NCBI GenBank assembly: GCA_002314725.1
Contig: DCGV01000081.1
Location: 1-45,396, forward strand
Origin: Bacteroidales bacterium UBA1769
GTDB lineage: Bacteria > Bacteroidota > Bacteroidia > Bacteroidales > UBA932
Length of the DNA stretch: 45,396 nucleotides
Reading direction: 5' to 3'
Both the position numbers and the translations under genes were made by a program. The notes beneath the pieces were generated by a model, which saw only the letters and a list, made by a program, of their open reading frames with translations, had not been told where the DNA came from and did no database searches. Positions 1 to 5,972 of the stretch are shown one piece after another; position 1 is the first letter of the stretch, and every line of letters begins with the position of its first letter.

Positions 1-80
1 ACACCAGACATTTCCGATAGATCCTGCTGCGAGATGCCAAGTGTTTTCCTACGTTTTTTTATCACTTCCTGCAGATTCAT
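1..80 (-). CDS. HipB-like XRE-family transcriptional regulator, N-terminal part
   Basis: The gene runs off the left edge, so only about 26 N-terminal residues are visible (MNLQEVIKKRRKTLGISQQD, then a second recognition-helix-like stretch LSEMSGV). This is the start of a helix-turn-helix of the XRE/Cro type, and the opening matches the short HipB-like or y4mF-type regulators that usually precede a HipA kinase gene in Bacteroidales. The ATG at 80 is supported by a well-formed promoter at 109-138 and by operator-like palindromes upstream, as expected for an autorepressed antitoxin. Whether a hipA gene follows cannot be seen. HipB is the best reading; any short XRE regulator would look the same over this length. 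Confidence 0.7.
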   Translation of the reverse strand, partial: MNLQEVIKKRRKTLGISQQDLSEMSG

Positions 81-85
81 AACAA

Positions 86-224
86 GTCTAATTTATTATA
101 CTTCACTGCAAATATAAGCAACATTCCGACAACGGCAATAGTAAAAGTATGTTATATTATACATTTTGGTAATATGCGCAAGGCTATTACCTACTTTTCG
201 AAGAAAGGTGCAGTATATTATACT
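86..224. promoter_or_regulatory. three phased operator-like palindromes
   Basis: The octamer TATTATAC occurs at 94-101, 155-162 and 216-223, each copy exactly 61 bp from the next. Each sits in a palindrome: 86-103 is an 18-bp imperfect palindrome (AGT, TAAT, then ATTA, ACT), 147-162 is GTAT...ATAC, and 212-224 is a perfect 13-bp palindrome AGTATA-T-TATACT. The DNA between the copies is not repeated, so this is not a tandem duplication. A 61-bp step is close to six helical turns, which would put the sites on one face of the helix. The promoter of the HipB-like gene lies between the first two. They are most simply read as autorepressor operators. Confidence 0.6.
109..138 (-). promoter_or_regulatory. 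Bacteroidota-type promoter of the HipB-like gene
   Basis: On the minus strand a TTG (136-138) is followed after exactly 19 nt by TATATTTG (109-116). This fits the Bacteroidota consensus of -33 TTG and -7 TAnnTTTG. The -7 element lies about 28 nt upstream of the ATG at 80. Operator-like sites lie on both sides of it. Confidence 0.75.
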
Positions 225-357
225 TTTGTTAAGGTTTCCTAAATACGCCACCTTAGACACTTTTTGAAACTGTATCAAAGCGACAAGAGACTTCGGGCCA
301 TAACTTTATAATTAATGCGATTTTGGCCCACGGTTAGGTGCTTTAAGTTTTACTATA

Positions 358-423
358 GGAGTCACGATAAACCCAACTACAACACTGTAGCGAGTTTTTC
401 ATTTTTGAGGCTAACATTTGGCC
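358..423. repeat. left copy of a diverged repeat flanking the accessory island
   Basis: This stretch begins GGAGTCACGAT and ends ACATTTGGCC, with a small hairpin between (CTACA, 4-nt loop, TGTAG at 377-390). The segment at 3855-3916 has the same layout and similar ends (GGACTCGTGAT ... ACATTTTGGCC) at almost the same distance (66 against 62 bp). About 15 of the first 20 bases match, allowing one gap. The rest of 224-447 holds no gene that I can see; it contains a GGGCCA/TGGCCC inverted repeat (295-300 with 324-329). Confidence 0.4.
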
Positions 424-447
424 TTCTCGTCAATAAATTGCAAATAA

Positions 448-511
448 TTCCCAACTTATATATAATAGTGTTCCCATATTTTGGGAATATATAAAATTTT
501 ACTTATATTTG
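448..511 (+). promoter_or_regulatory. promoter and operator of the HigB/HigA-like operon
   Basis: TTG at 481-483, a 20-nt spacer and TATATTTG at 504-511 make a good Bacteroidota promoter ending 17 nt before the toxin ATG. The -33 element lies inside an inverted repeat TTCCCA (471-476) / TGGGAA (482-487), and a further half site TTCCCAA is at 448-454. A palindrome over the -33 box is the expected place for autorepression by the helix-turn-helix antitoxin. Confidence 0.7.
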
Positions 512-528
512 CCTCACTTAATAATAGA

Positions 529-837
529 ATGATGCAAATAGTATTTGGTAACATCGAAATCTCAAACTTGATGACGTTGGGGAAGGGTATTAAATACAGA
601 GGTCTGCACGGCAAAACACTAATTGCCAAGCAGCTTACATACTTGTACCAAATACTTCACACAATAGATAGTTTAAATCAATTAACATTATATAAATCAA
701 TCAAATGTAATCAAGTGGAAGATTCGTTAACGTTTCTGCTCCCGTTAAACGAAAATGACGACTTACTTCTGAAGACAAATGTCGGAGACAGTATAATCAC
801 ATTCCTTTCACTAAAAATTAAAAAGCACAATGAATGA
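529..837 (+). CDS. HigB-like toxin (RelE/ParE superfamily, divergent)
   Basis: This is a 102-residue protein starting MMQIVFGNIEISNL, with a helical middle and a C-terminal strand region (LLLKTNVGDSIITFLSLKI), the general layout of HigB-type mRNA interferases. I see no strongly diagnostic catalytic signature, so the family call rests mainly on size, gene order and partner. The ATG at 529 (or 532) is preferred over an upstream TTG because the promoter's -7 box lies between them. The gene ends in ATGAATGA, which overlaps the antitoxin start by 8 nt and so couples the two translationally. Toxin-first order is typical of higBA and the reverse of most toxin-antitoxin pairs. If active it would be predicted to cleave mRNA at the ribosome; that is family knowledge, not something the sequence shows. 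Confidence 0.55.
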   Translation: MMQIVFGNIEISNLMTLGKGIKYRGLHGKTLIAKQLTYLYQILHTIDSLNQLTLYKSIKCNQVEDSLTFLLPLNENDDLLLKTNVGDSIITFLSLKIKKHNE

Positions 838-1906
838 GGATATTACACCCATTATCGCCGTTTCTCCAGGCTCAATTCTCAAGCGAGAATTGAAAGCCAG
901 AGGGATGAAACAGAAGGAACTTGCTGTACTTACAGGCATACAGCCATCCCATTTATCGGAACTTGTCAAGGGGGCACGGTCAGTTAACGACCAAATTGCC
1001 GATAAATTGGAAACAGCAACGGGTATCCCTGCACTACATTGGATAAAGTTGCAGTACGAATATGATTTGGCAATCAAACAACTTGAGAAATTGAGCGTAG
1101 CAGAAAGGGAAGCTGAAATAGATTACCAAGAATACGATAAAATTTTTGATATTAAGACTCTGATGAAACGACTAGGGCAATCCAGTTATAGCATTTACCA
1201 CCAAATATCGTTTTGCAGGCAAACACTTGGCTTGCTGGCACCTGCTGAAATGCAGGTAAACTATGGGTATTTTCACAAATCCGAGAGAACTGGAACAGAT
1301 CCAAGAATGATTCTCACATGGACACTACTTGCCCGCTACGTCGCTCAGAGCATCAAAGTAAAAGGGGTATTCAATAGGGATTTTATACCAGAAATGACAC
1401 GGAAGCTTGCGATAGTCCTAAACGAAAATATTAATACGGAACAAAAGGTTGGCGAATTATTATCCGAATACGGCATACGTTTTACAGTTGTTCCAAAAGT
1501 TGACAAAGCCTCTATCGACGGTTACCATTTCTTTTGTGATGACGGCGTTCCTGCCATTATAGTAACGAAAAGGCTTCCCCGCATTGACAATTATGCATTT
1601 GCCATTCTTCATGAAGTGGGACACCTGTCAAAGCATCAGACAGAATCATACCCACATATGGCAATAACGGATGAATTCGAAGACGAAATAGAATATGAGG
1701 CCAATGAGTTCGCCGCAAACGCGCTGATTTCCTCGCATCTCTGGGAAAGTGCTCCTGAGGTTTCCCTCAATCCCGGCGTTATTCAGAATAAGTATACCCA
1801 ATGGGCGAAAGAGAACCATTTGAATAAATGGATAGTACTAGGCCGAATTTCTCACGAGACAGGCATGTATAAATTCAAAAATGATGAAACTAGAAAAATT
1901 CAATAA
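830..1906 (+). CDS. HigA-like antitoxin fused to an ImmA/IrrE-type zinc metallopeptidase
   Basis: This 358-residue protein has two parts. Residues about 10-70 are an XRE helix-turn-helix of the HigA/VapI kind (PGSILKRELKARGMKQKELA, then a recognition helix with SHLSELVKG). Residues about 200-320 form a DUF955 (ImmA/IrrE) domain with the zinc motif HEVGH at 261-265 and a downstream glutamate region EANEFAANAL that should supply the third ligand. Normal HigA is about 100 residues; long versions with a peptidase tail are known in XRE-DUF955 regulators such as those of phages and integrative elements. The DNA-binding half should autorepress at the palindrome upstream, and the peptidase half could respond to a signal or cleave a partner. 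It overlaps the toxin gene by 8 nt. Confidence 0.8.
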   Translation: MNEDITPIIAVSPGSILKRELKARGMKQKELAVLTGIQPSHLSELVKGARSVNDQIADKLETATGIPALHWIKLQYEYDLAIKQLEKLSVAEREAEIDYQEYDKIFDIKTLMKRLGQSSYSIYHQISFCRQTLGLLAPAEMQVNYGYFHKSERTGTDPRMILTWTLLARYVAQSIKVKGVFNRDFIPEMTRKLAIVLNENINTEQKVGELLSEYGIRFTVVPKVDKASIDGYHFFCDDGVPAIIVTKRLPRIDNYAFAILHEVGHLSKHQTESYPHMAITDEFEDEIEYEANEFAANALISSHLWESAPEVSLNPGVIQNKYTQWAKENHLNKWIVLGRISHETGMYKFKNDETRKIQ

Positions 1907-1929
1907 TATGGAAAGTTAACGCTTCAGAG

Positions 1930-2090
1930 GCGAAAAAGCCCCTGGAGTCCGGCAAGAATCAGGGGCAAATAAATGTCTTATGGCGAAACGGGACATCAGC
2001 CTACACCACGCATAAGAACTTTGGCCTTTTAGCAAGGGTTTTCTCAAAGTTAAGGATAATTTTTATAAGGACAAAAAATATCCTAAGCTT
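1930..2090. other. structured intergenic region, possible regulatory RNA or leader
   Basis: The 228 bp between the antitoxin and the DUF4417 gene contain several consecutive inverted repeats: GCCCCTG/CAGGGGC (1938-1944 with 1960-1966), ATGTC/GACAT (1973-1977 with 1992-1996), alternatively CTTATG/CATAAG (1977-1982 with 2011-2016), AACTTTG/CAAAGTT (2017-2023 with 2045-2051) and AGGATA/TATCCT (2053-2058 with 2079-2084). The first could end higBA transcription, but no T-run follows it. No convincing TAnnTTTG promoter is visible for the next gene. I see no open reading frame of note. It could be a structured leader, a small RNA or a chance cluster. Confidence 0.35.
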
Positions 2091-2134
2091 CGCCAATCGT
2101 CCGATTATGTATTACGTCTTTAAAAAATAAAAAA

Positions 2135-2944
2135 ATGAAACAGAGACTGTACAAGTCCGTCGCTGCTGGCGTAAGTGTGATTCCGCCTGCTGAAAGGTTT
2201 ATAGTAACCGACGGAACCCTTTTCTCTCAAAAGGAAACCTACATTATGTCACACACAGAAAGAGGCAGAGCCACTTTCTTGAACACTGCATATGTACGTC
2301 CATCTCACTATCGATACGATAATATGCACTTTGCGGGTAGCTTGAAAATGGCTGATTATAGAGGAATAAGTATTCCTATGATGGATGCTTATACCGGAAC
2401 AATTGATTTCACAGCTTTTCCATTTACAAAGCGTAAGAATTTGGATGGCAACAAACAGGCAATACATTTTTTTCAACACGACAATGAATTCCGCGACGCA
2501 GTATGGAATCGACTGGAGCAGACGTCTATATCCCTATCACGGTTTGACGTTCTGTTTACACCTGATTTTTCAATGTACACAGAAGAATTTTTGTCTTTCA
2601 ATGCCCTTCAAGCTGTCTATATGACAAGGTTTGTTGGTGCTTATTGGCAACAAGTGTGTGGGTTTAACGTTATCCCGACATTTAGTTTCGGAAACGCTGA
2701 TTCTCTTAATTATTCCCTGTGGGGTCTTCCTTCAGACAGTATCCTCGCAGTATGTGGTGTTGGTGTGAACCATAGTCGACAGTCCCGGCAACTTTGGGAT
2801 TACGCACTACGCTATGTCGAAAAGGAACTTTCTCCAACAACGATTATCGTATACGGTCCTGAGACATCTGTCCCAGGTCTTCATACTCCTATATTATTTA
2901 TTCCCGATTATATCACAACTCATTTCAGACATGGAAAAGATTAA
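2135..2944 (+). CDS. DUF4417 domain-containing protein
   Basis: This is a 269-residue soluble protein. The centre matches my memory of DUF4417: AIHFFQHDNEFRDAVWNR, then a PDFS motif (LFTPDFSMYTEE), then FVGAYWQQ followed by VIPTFSFG, and a late YGPETSVPG. DUF4417 proteins are found in phages, plasmids and integrated elements and have no assigned function. There is no signal peptide or membrane segment. The start is the ATG after an A-rich run (AAAAAATAAAAAA), a usual Bacteroidota initiation context. Its last 14 nt overlap the next gene, so the three downstream genes are probably co-translated. Its role in the cassette is unknown; a nuclease or nucleic-acid-related role would be only a guess. 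Confidence 0.75.
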   Translation: MKQRLYKSVAAGVSVIPPAERFIVTDGTLFSQKETYIMSHTERGRATFLNTAYVRPSHYRYDNMHFAGSLKMADYRGISIPMMDAYTGTIDFTAFPFTKRKNLDGNKQAIHFFQHDNEFRDAVWNRLEQTSISLSRFDVLFTPDFSMYTEEFLSFNALQAVYMTRFVGAYWQQVCGFNVIPTFSFGNADSLNYSLWGLPSDSILAVCGVGVNHSRQSRQLWDYALRYVEKELSPTTIIVYGPETSVPGLHTPILFIPDYITTHFRHGKD

Positions 2945-3338
2945 TAAAACCAACGAGAACGAACTGTGGCCCGAAGACGAAGCCTTGTTTAACAATATGG
3001 AATCCGCATATTTTAGTGAAGCAGAAGAGTTTTTCTTTCATACATTGCATGAAAAGATGCTTAATGAATATGCTCCGTGTGGAGAGCTACTATTGTCGCC
3101 TAGGTCCAATTCAGATGGCATCGGATTTCACCGAGAAGAATATGATGAATTTATAATCGGCCATCTTCTCCCTAATGAAGAATATGATGATGATTTCCAT
3201 GTCATGAAACTATCCGACGCACTAAATGCGAACCTTATGAAAATTGGATATCTAGACAGGAATATTACGTTTTTGCAATGGCTTAGGGAACAGGACTATA
3301 GCCACCTTGATTATAACCACAATAATATAAATTTGTAA
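2931..3338 (+). CDS. small very acidic protein, candidate immunity/antitoxin partner
   Basis: I do not recognise this 135-residue protein. It is strikingly acidic: by count 28 Asp+Glu against 9 Lys+Arg, with clusters such as NEEYDDDF. It has no signal peptide or membrane helix. The ATG at 2931 overlaps the DUF4417 gene by 14 nt; an upstream in-frame extension to 2814 is ignored because it lies inside DUF4417 coding sequence. One nucleotide separates its stop from the next ATG (TAATATG), so it should be translated together with the basic protein downstream. Charge and position fit an inhibitor of that protein, or a DNA-mimic; both are inferences. Confidence 0.6.
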   Translation: MEKINKTNENELWPEDEALFNNMESAYFSEAEEFFFHTLHEKMLNEYAPCGELLLSPRSNSDGIGFHREEYDEFIIGHLLPNEEYDDDFHVMKLSDALNANLMKIGYLDRNITFLQWLREQDYSHLDYNHNNINL

Positions 3339-3339
3339 T

Positions 3340-3801
3340 ATGGGCAACGAAAGAACTTATAGAATAGGGCGACAGCTCAGCAGTTATGAATATACAACTT
3401 TATCACAGCGTATTACCATCAACGGCGTAACAGGAAAAATGATTGAGAAAAAAGCAGACTTTGCCGATCCTAGAAATAGTCTTCCTGCACACGCTGAAAC
3501 TAGCGATGTGTATTTTTATCCATGGAAATACGGCTTAGCCGCAAAAGGAAAGATTTACAAAGACCATTCTATGACCATGGATATTGACTGGAGCCATACG
3601 CATACAAATAAAGGAAAGAATGGGGAAACTTTTTTAAAAGGGACAGTCCATATCCAGGAATATAAGATAGAACGCGTGAAAAAAAATGGAAAATGGGTTC
3701 ATAAATTCAAGCGTGTCAAGAATGCCAGAAGAATGACACCTGCAGAGATTGCTAAATACGGACCATTAATCCTTCATTTCAATCCTCAGGTTAAATTCTA
3801 G
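3340..3801 (+). CDS. basic toxin-like small protein of unknown family
   Basis: This 153-residue protein has 28 Lys+Arg against 14 Asp+Glu. The middle reads DFADPRNSLPAHAETSDVYF, then a Gly-rich turn, IYKDHSMTMDIDWSHTHTNK, and later KGTVHIQEY, ending in a Lys/Arg-rich segment and MTPAEIAKYGP. The order 'LP.., YF.., D-I-D-x-x-H, x-V-H-x' resembles the layout of C-terminal toxin domains of polymorphic and MuF-type toxins as I remember them, but I cannot name the family. Here it stands alone with no delivery or signal domain. It starts 1 nt after the acidic gene. It could be a nuclease-like toxin, a stranded toxin tip, or a phage accessory protein. Confidence 0.5.
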   Translation: MGNERTYRIGRQLSSYEYTTLSQRITINGVTGKMIEKKADFADPRNSLPAHAETSDVYFYPWKYGLAAKGKIYKDHSMTMDIDWSHTHTNKGKNGETFLKGTVHIQEYKIERVKKNGKWVHKFKRVKNARRMTPAEIAKYGPLILHFNPQVKF

Positions 3802-3854
3802 AATATCCCTAACAGCCTTGAACTATTTTTCAAAGTGTCCACTTCTCATAAATT

Positions 3855-3916
3855 GGACTCGTGATTGACCCGAACCCAGAAAGTATTATAATACTTTTTG
3901 GGTTCACATTTTGGCC
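3855..3916. repeat. right copy of a diverged repeat flanking the accessory island
   Basis: The ends match the copy at 358-423 (GGACTCGTGAT ... ACATTTTGGCC), and the nonamer ATTTTGGCC at 3908-3916 also recurs exactly at 320-328. Between the ends lies a 34-bp palindrome. The pair brackets the higBA-like and DUF4417 genes. I see no integrase or transposase in the window, so the nature of the repeats is open. Confidence 0.4.
3872..3905. terminator. 34-bp near-perfect palindrome, possible bidirectional terminator
   Basis: The arms are GAACCCA...AAAGTATTA and its complement; of the 17 base pairs only one is mismatched and there is no loop. It lies 70 nt past the stop of the last cassette gene and 24 nt past the end of the convergent lipoprotein remnant. 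As a transcript it would form a strong hairpin with A/T-rich flanks on both strands, so a bidirectional terminator is the plain reading. A recombination or protein-binding site is also possible. Confidence 0.5.
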
Positions 3917-3929
3917 AACCATTTCTCTA

Positions 3930-4119
3930 TTAGCTAAACAACGAATCTTTCGGCTCCAAAGTTGCCAGCAGTTTTACTTTTTCTTCTGTAACTGGAACAA
4001 GTTCACTCCTTGCTGAATATACACTGTCCACATAATCGAACAGTTGGGCAAACAACTTTGTCGTCACCACAAGAAGTGATAACAATCAGCAGGAAAAGTA
4101 TCGACAGCAATCGCTTCAT
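3930..4119 (-). pseudogene. frameshifted small lipoprotein downstream of lgt
   Basis: On the minus strand the ATG at 4119 lies 2 nt past the lgt stop. It encodes a lipoprotein signal peptide MKRLLSILFLLIVITSCGDD (lipobox ITSC) that soon reads into an early stop near residue 39. A +1 shift around GACAAAG opens a frame that reads LFAQLFDYVDSVYSARSELV and on to LEPKDSLFS with a normal stop at 3930. The whole span is 190 nt, one more than a multiple of three, as expected from a single-base insertion. The merged product would be about 62 residues. A sequencing error or programmed frameshift would also explain it. No function is known; position suggests it was translated from the lgt mRNA. Confidence 0.6.
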
Positions 4120-4121
4120 AA

Positions 4122-4988
4122 TTATTTAGTTGTCTTCTTTGGCGGGCAATAGTGATCTGGCTTTGCTTCCAGTATTGGGGATTTCCTTGCTGCATAACTC
4201 CATACGAGAATTATGATACCGGCAGCAATGAATGGAACGCTCAACCATTGTCCCATATCCAATGACATATTCTCTTCAAAGGCAACTTGCGGCTGTTTTA
4301 CGAACTCTATCAGAAATCTCATACCAAACAGAACGATCAGGAATGTGCCGAAGAGGAATCCACGATAAATCTTTTTAATACCCTTCTTATATACTGCCAT
4401 AAGAGCGAATCCCAGAATCAGATAGCTCAAAGCCTCATATAACTGGGTAGGATGTTTTGGCTCTGTTTCGCCATTCCTAAGGAAAATGAATCCCCAAGGA
4501 AGGTTTGTAACCTCTCCATATATCTCAGAATTCATAAGATTACCCAAACGGATGAAGCAACCGGCAAAACATACGGCAATGCCCAATCTATCCAACAGCC
4601 ACATTGTGTCAAAACCATTCTTTTTACCATATCTTCCTACATACCAGAAAATTGCCAGTAGAACACCGATTGCGCCTCCGTGAGATGCTAGACCACCACG
4701 CCAAGGCATGAATATTTCTAACCAATGTTCTGATGTCAGATAATATGCAGGTTCATAGAACAGACAATGTCCCAACCTTGCTCCGACAACCGTACCAATC
4801 AGAAGTGCATATAGAAGTGGTTCCAAAAGATTCACATCCAGACCCTCTTTCTTATAGAAGTCAATGAACATTTTATAGCCAATAGGAAATCCCAATACAA
4901 AGAGTATTGAATACCATCTCAATCCAAAATTTCCTATGTGAAAGATATAAGGACTGACGTCCCAAGTTACTGATAAAAGATTCATCAT
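4122..4988 (-). CDS. lgt: prolipoprotein diacylglyceryl transferase
   Basis: Lgt transfers the diacylglyceryl group of phosphatidylglycerol to the lipobox cysteine of prolipoproteins in the inner membrane, the first step of lipoprotein maturation. The 288-residue protein has about seven hydrophobic segments. Family motifs are visible: FGLRWYSILF near residue 21, WRGGLASHGGAIG near 100, and GCFIRLGNLMNSEIYG (the Lgt signature) near 145. HPTQLYE follows near 180. Two ATGs sit at 4988 and 4985; an AAGGAG ribosome site lies just upstream, across the stop of the methyltransferase gene (4 nt gap). It therefore shares an operon with that gene and with the lipoprotein remnant. Confidence 0.95.
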   Translation of the reverse strand: MMNLLSVTWDVSPYIFHIGNFGLRWYSILFVLGFPIGYKMFIDFYKKEGLDVNLLEPLLYALLIGTVVGARLGHCLFYEPAYYLTSEHWLEIFMPWRGGLASHGGAIGVLLAIFWYVGRYGKKNGFDTMWLLDRLGIAVCFAGCFIRLGNLMNSEIYGEVTNLPWGFIFLRNGETEPKHPTQLYEALSYLILGFALMAVYKKGIKKIYRGFLFGTFLIVLFGMRFLIEFVKQPQVAFEENMSLDMGQWLSVPFIAAGIIILVWSYAARKSPILEAKPDHYCPPKKTTK

Positions 4989-4992
4989 AATA

Positions 4993-5895
4993 TTATCTCC
5001 TTAATCTTGAAAAAACACTTAACGGCATAGCCTTGCCGAATCTGTCTTTAAGTACAAGCTCACCATAATCCAGTGATTTGAAATCATTTCCGAATGCGCA
5101 ACGCACTAATGTATCGGCCAACACAGCTGAATAACCATTTGAATATAGGTTGAGAACCATAAAACTGTCTTTTGGCGCAAGTATCTGGGCGCAATTGCTC
5201 AATAGCTCATACAGGCACTCATCCAACTTCCATTTCTCCCCATCGGGACCATGTCCATAGGCTGGAGGGTCCAGAATCAAACCATTGTATTTGTTCCCTC
5301 TGCGGACCTCCCTTTTGGCAAATTTCATAGCATCCTCAAGTATCCATCGGATTCCATCCAAGCCACTCATCTCCATATTTTCACGTGCCCACGTAACAAC
5401 CTGCTTAACAGAATCCAAGTGTGTAACCTCAGCTCCTGCTTGACGGGCTGCGATAGAGGCTGCACCTGTATAAGCGAAGAGATTGAGAACCTTTGGGGGT
5501 TGTGGGCAACTCTTCACTAACTCTTTGACGTTCTTATCGATAAAATCCCAATTGGAAGCCTGTTCCGGGAATACGCCAACATGCTTGAATGATGTCAGTC
5601 CAAGACGCAATTTGAACCCTAATGGATCGTACTGAATCATCCACTGCTCCTTCATCTTCTTGAGCATCTTCCAAGAGCCGCTATCCTCCTTGCCCGCTTT
5701 GCCGAAACCTGCTCCCGGCATAAATACAGTATGAGCCATCCTTTGCCACTCACTTTCCGGTAAACTTTTATGCCATAGGGCTTTAGGCTCAGGACGAATC
5801 ATGATATAAGGACCGAATCGTTCAAGCTTTTCAAAATCACCTGAATCTATCAGTTCGTAATCTTTCCAATTAGATGATGGTTGTTCAATAATCAT
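4993..5895 (-). CDS. class I SAM-dependent methyltransferase, RlmI/RlmK-like, probably rRNA
   Basis: This 300-residue protein carries a Rossmann methyltransferase fold: motif I VLNLFAYTGAASIAA near residue 140, an acidic residue at HLDSVKQVV, and the catalytic motif DPPAYGHG near residue 210. This pattern is seen in the RlmI (YccW) and RlmK family that methylates 23S rRNA. The PUA domain found in RlmI is absent and the N-terminal part is a separate beta-rich region. The exact target base cannot be given. The start ATG at 5895 is backed by a TATCTTTG box only 4 nt upstream, which would give a nearly leaderless mRNA. Operon with lgt. Confidence 0.75.
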   Translation of the reverse strand: MIIEQPSSNWKDYELIDSGDFEKLERFGPYIMIRPEPKALWHKSLPESEWQRMAHTVFMPGAGFGKAGKEDSGSWKMLKKMKEQWMIQYDPLGFKLRLGLTSFKHVGVFPEQASNWDFIDKNVKELVKSCPQPPKVLNLFAYTGAASIAARQAGAEVTHLDSVKQVVTWARENMEMSGLDGIRWILEDAMKFAKREVRRGNKYNGLILDPPAYGHGPDGEKWKLDECLYELLSNCAQILAPKDSFMVLNLYSNGYSAVLADTLVRCAFGNDFKSLDYGELVLKDRFGKAMPLSVFSRLRR

Positions 5896-5899
5896 ATTA

Positions 5900-5937
5900 C
5901 AAAGATATGAATGTTAATTCATTTTTTATTACATTTG
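5900..5937. promoter_or_regulatory. divergent promoters between the methyltransferase and pgk genes
   Basis: On the plus strand TACATTTG (5930-5937) is the -7 box for pgk, leaving a leader of about 30 nt. On the minus strand TATCTTTG (5900-5907) points at the methyltransferase gene and ends 4 nt before its ATG. Neither has a clean TTG at the usual distance, so -33 recognition is weak. Confidence 0.5.
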
Positions 5938-5972
5938 CACGATTTAATAGGTCATAATTTTACACTAACAAT

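Noticed and set aside
333..376. GTTAGGT and ACCCAAC resemble integron attC core boxes
   Set aside because: They are in the reverse order to a true attC site (RYYYAAC should come first), no integron integrase is visible, and the right-hand repeat lacks the boxes.
2814..2930. Upstream extension of the acidic protein
   Set aside because: It would lie wholly inside the DUF4417 coding region; the ATG at 2931 is the natural coupled start.
3881..3893. GTATTATAATAC in the right-hand palindrome resembles the TATTATAC operators at 94-223
   Set aside because: Only an A/T-rich core is shared and the arms differ; chance is the simpler explanation.
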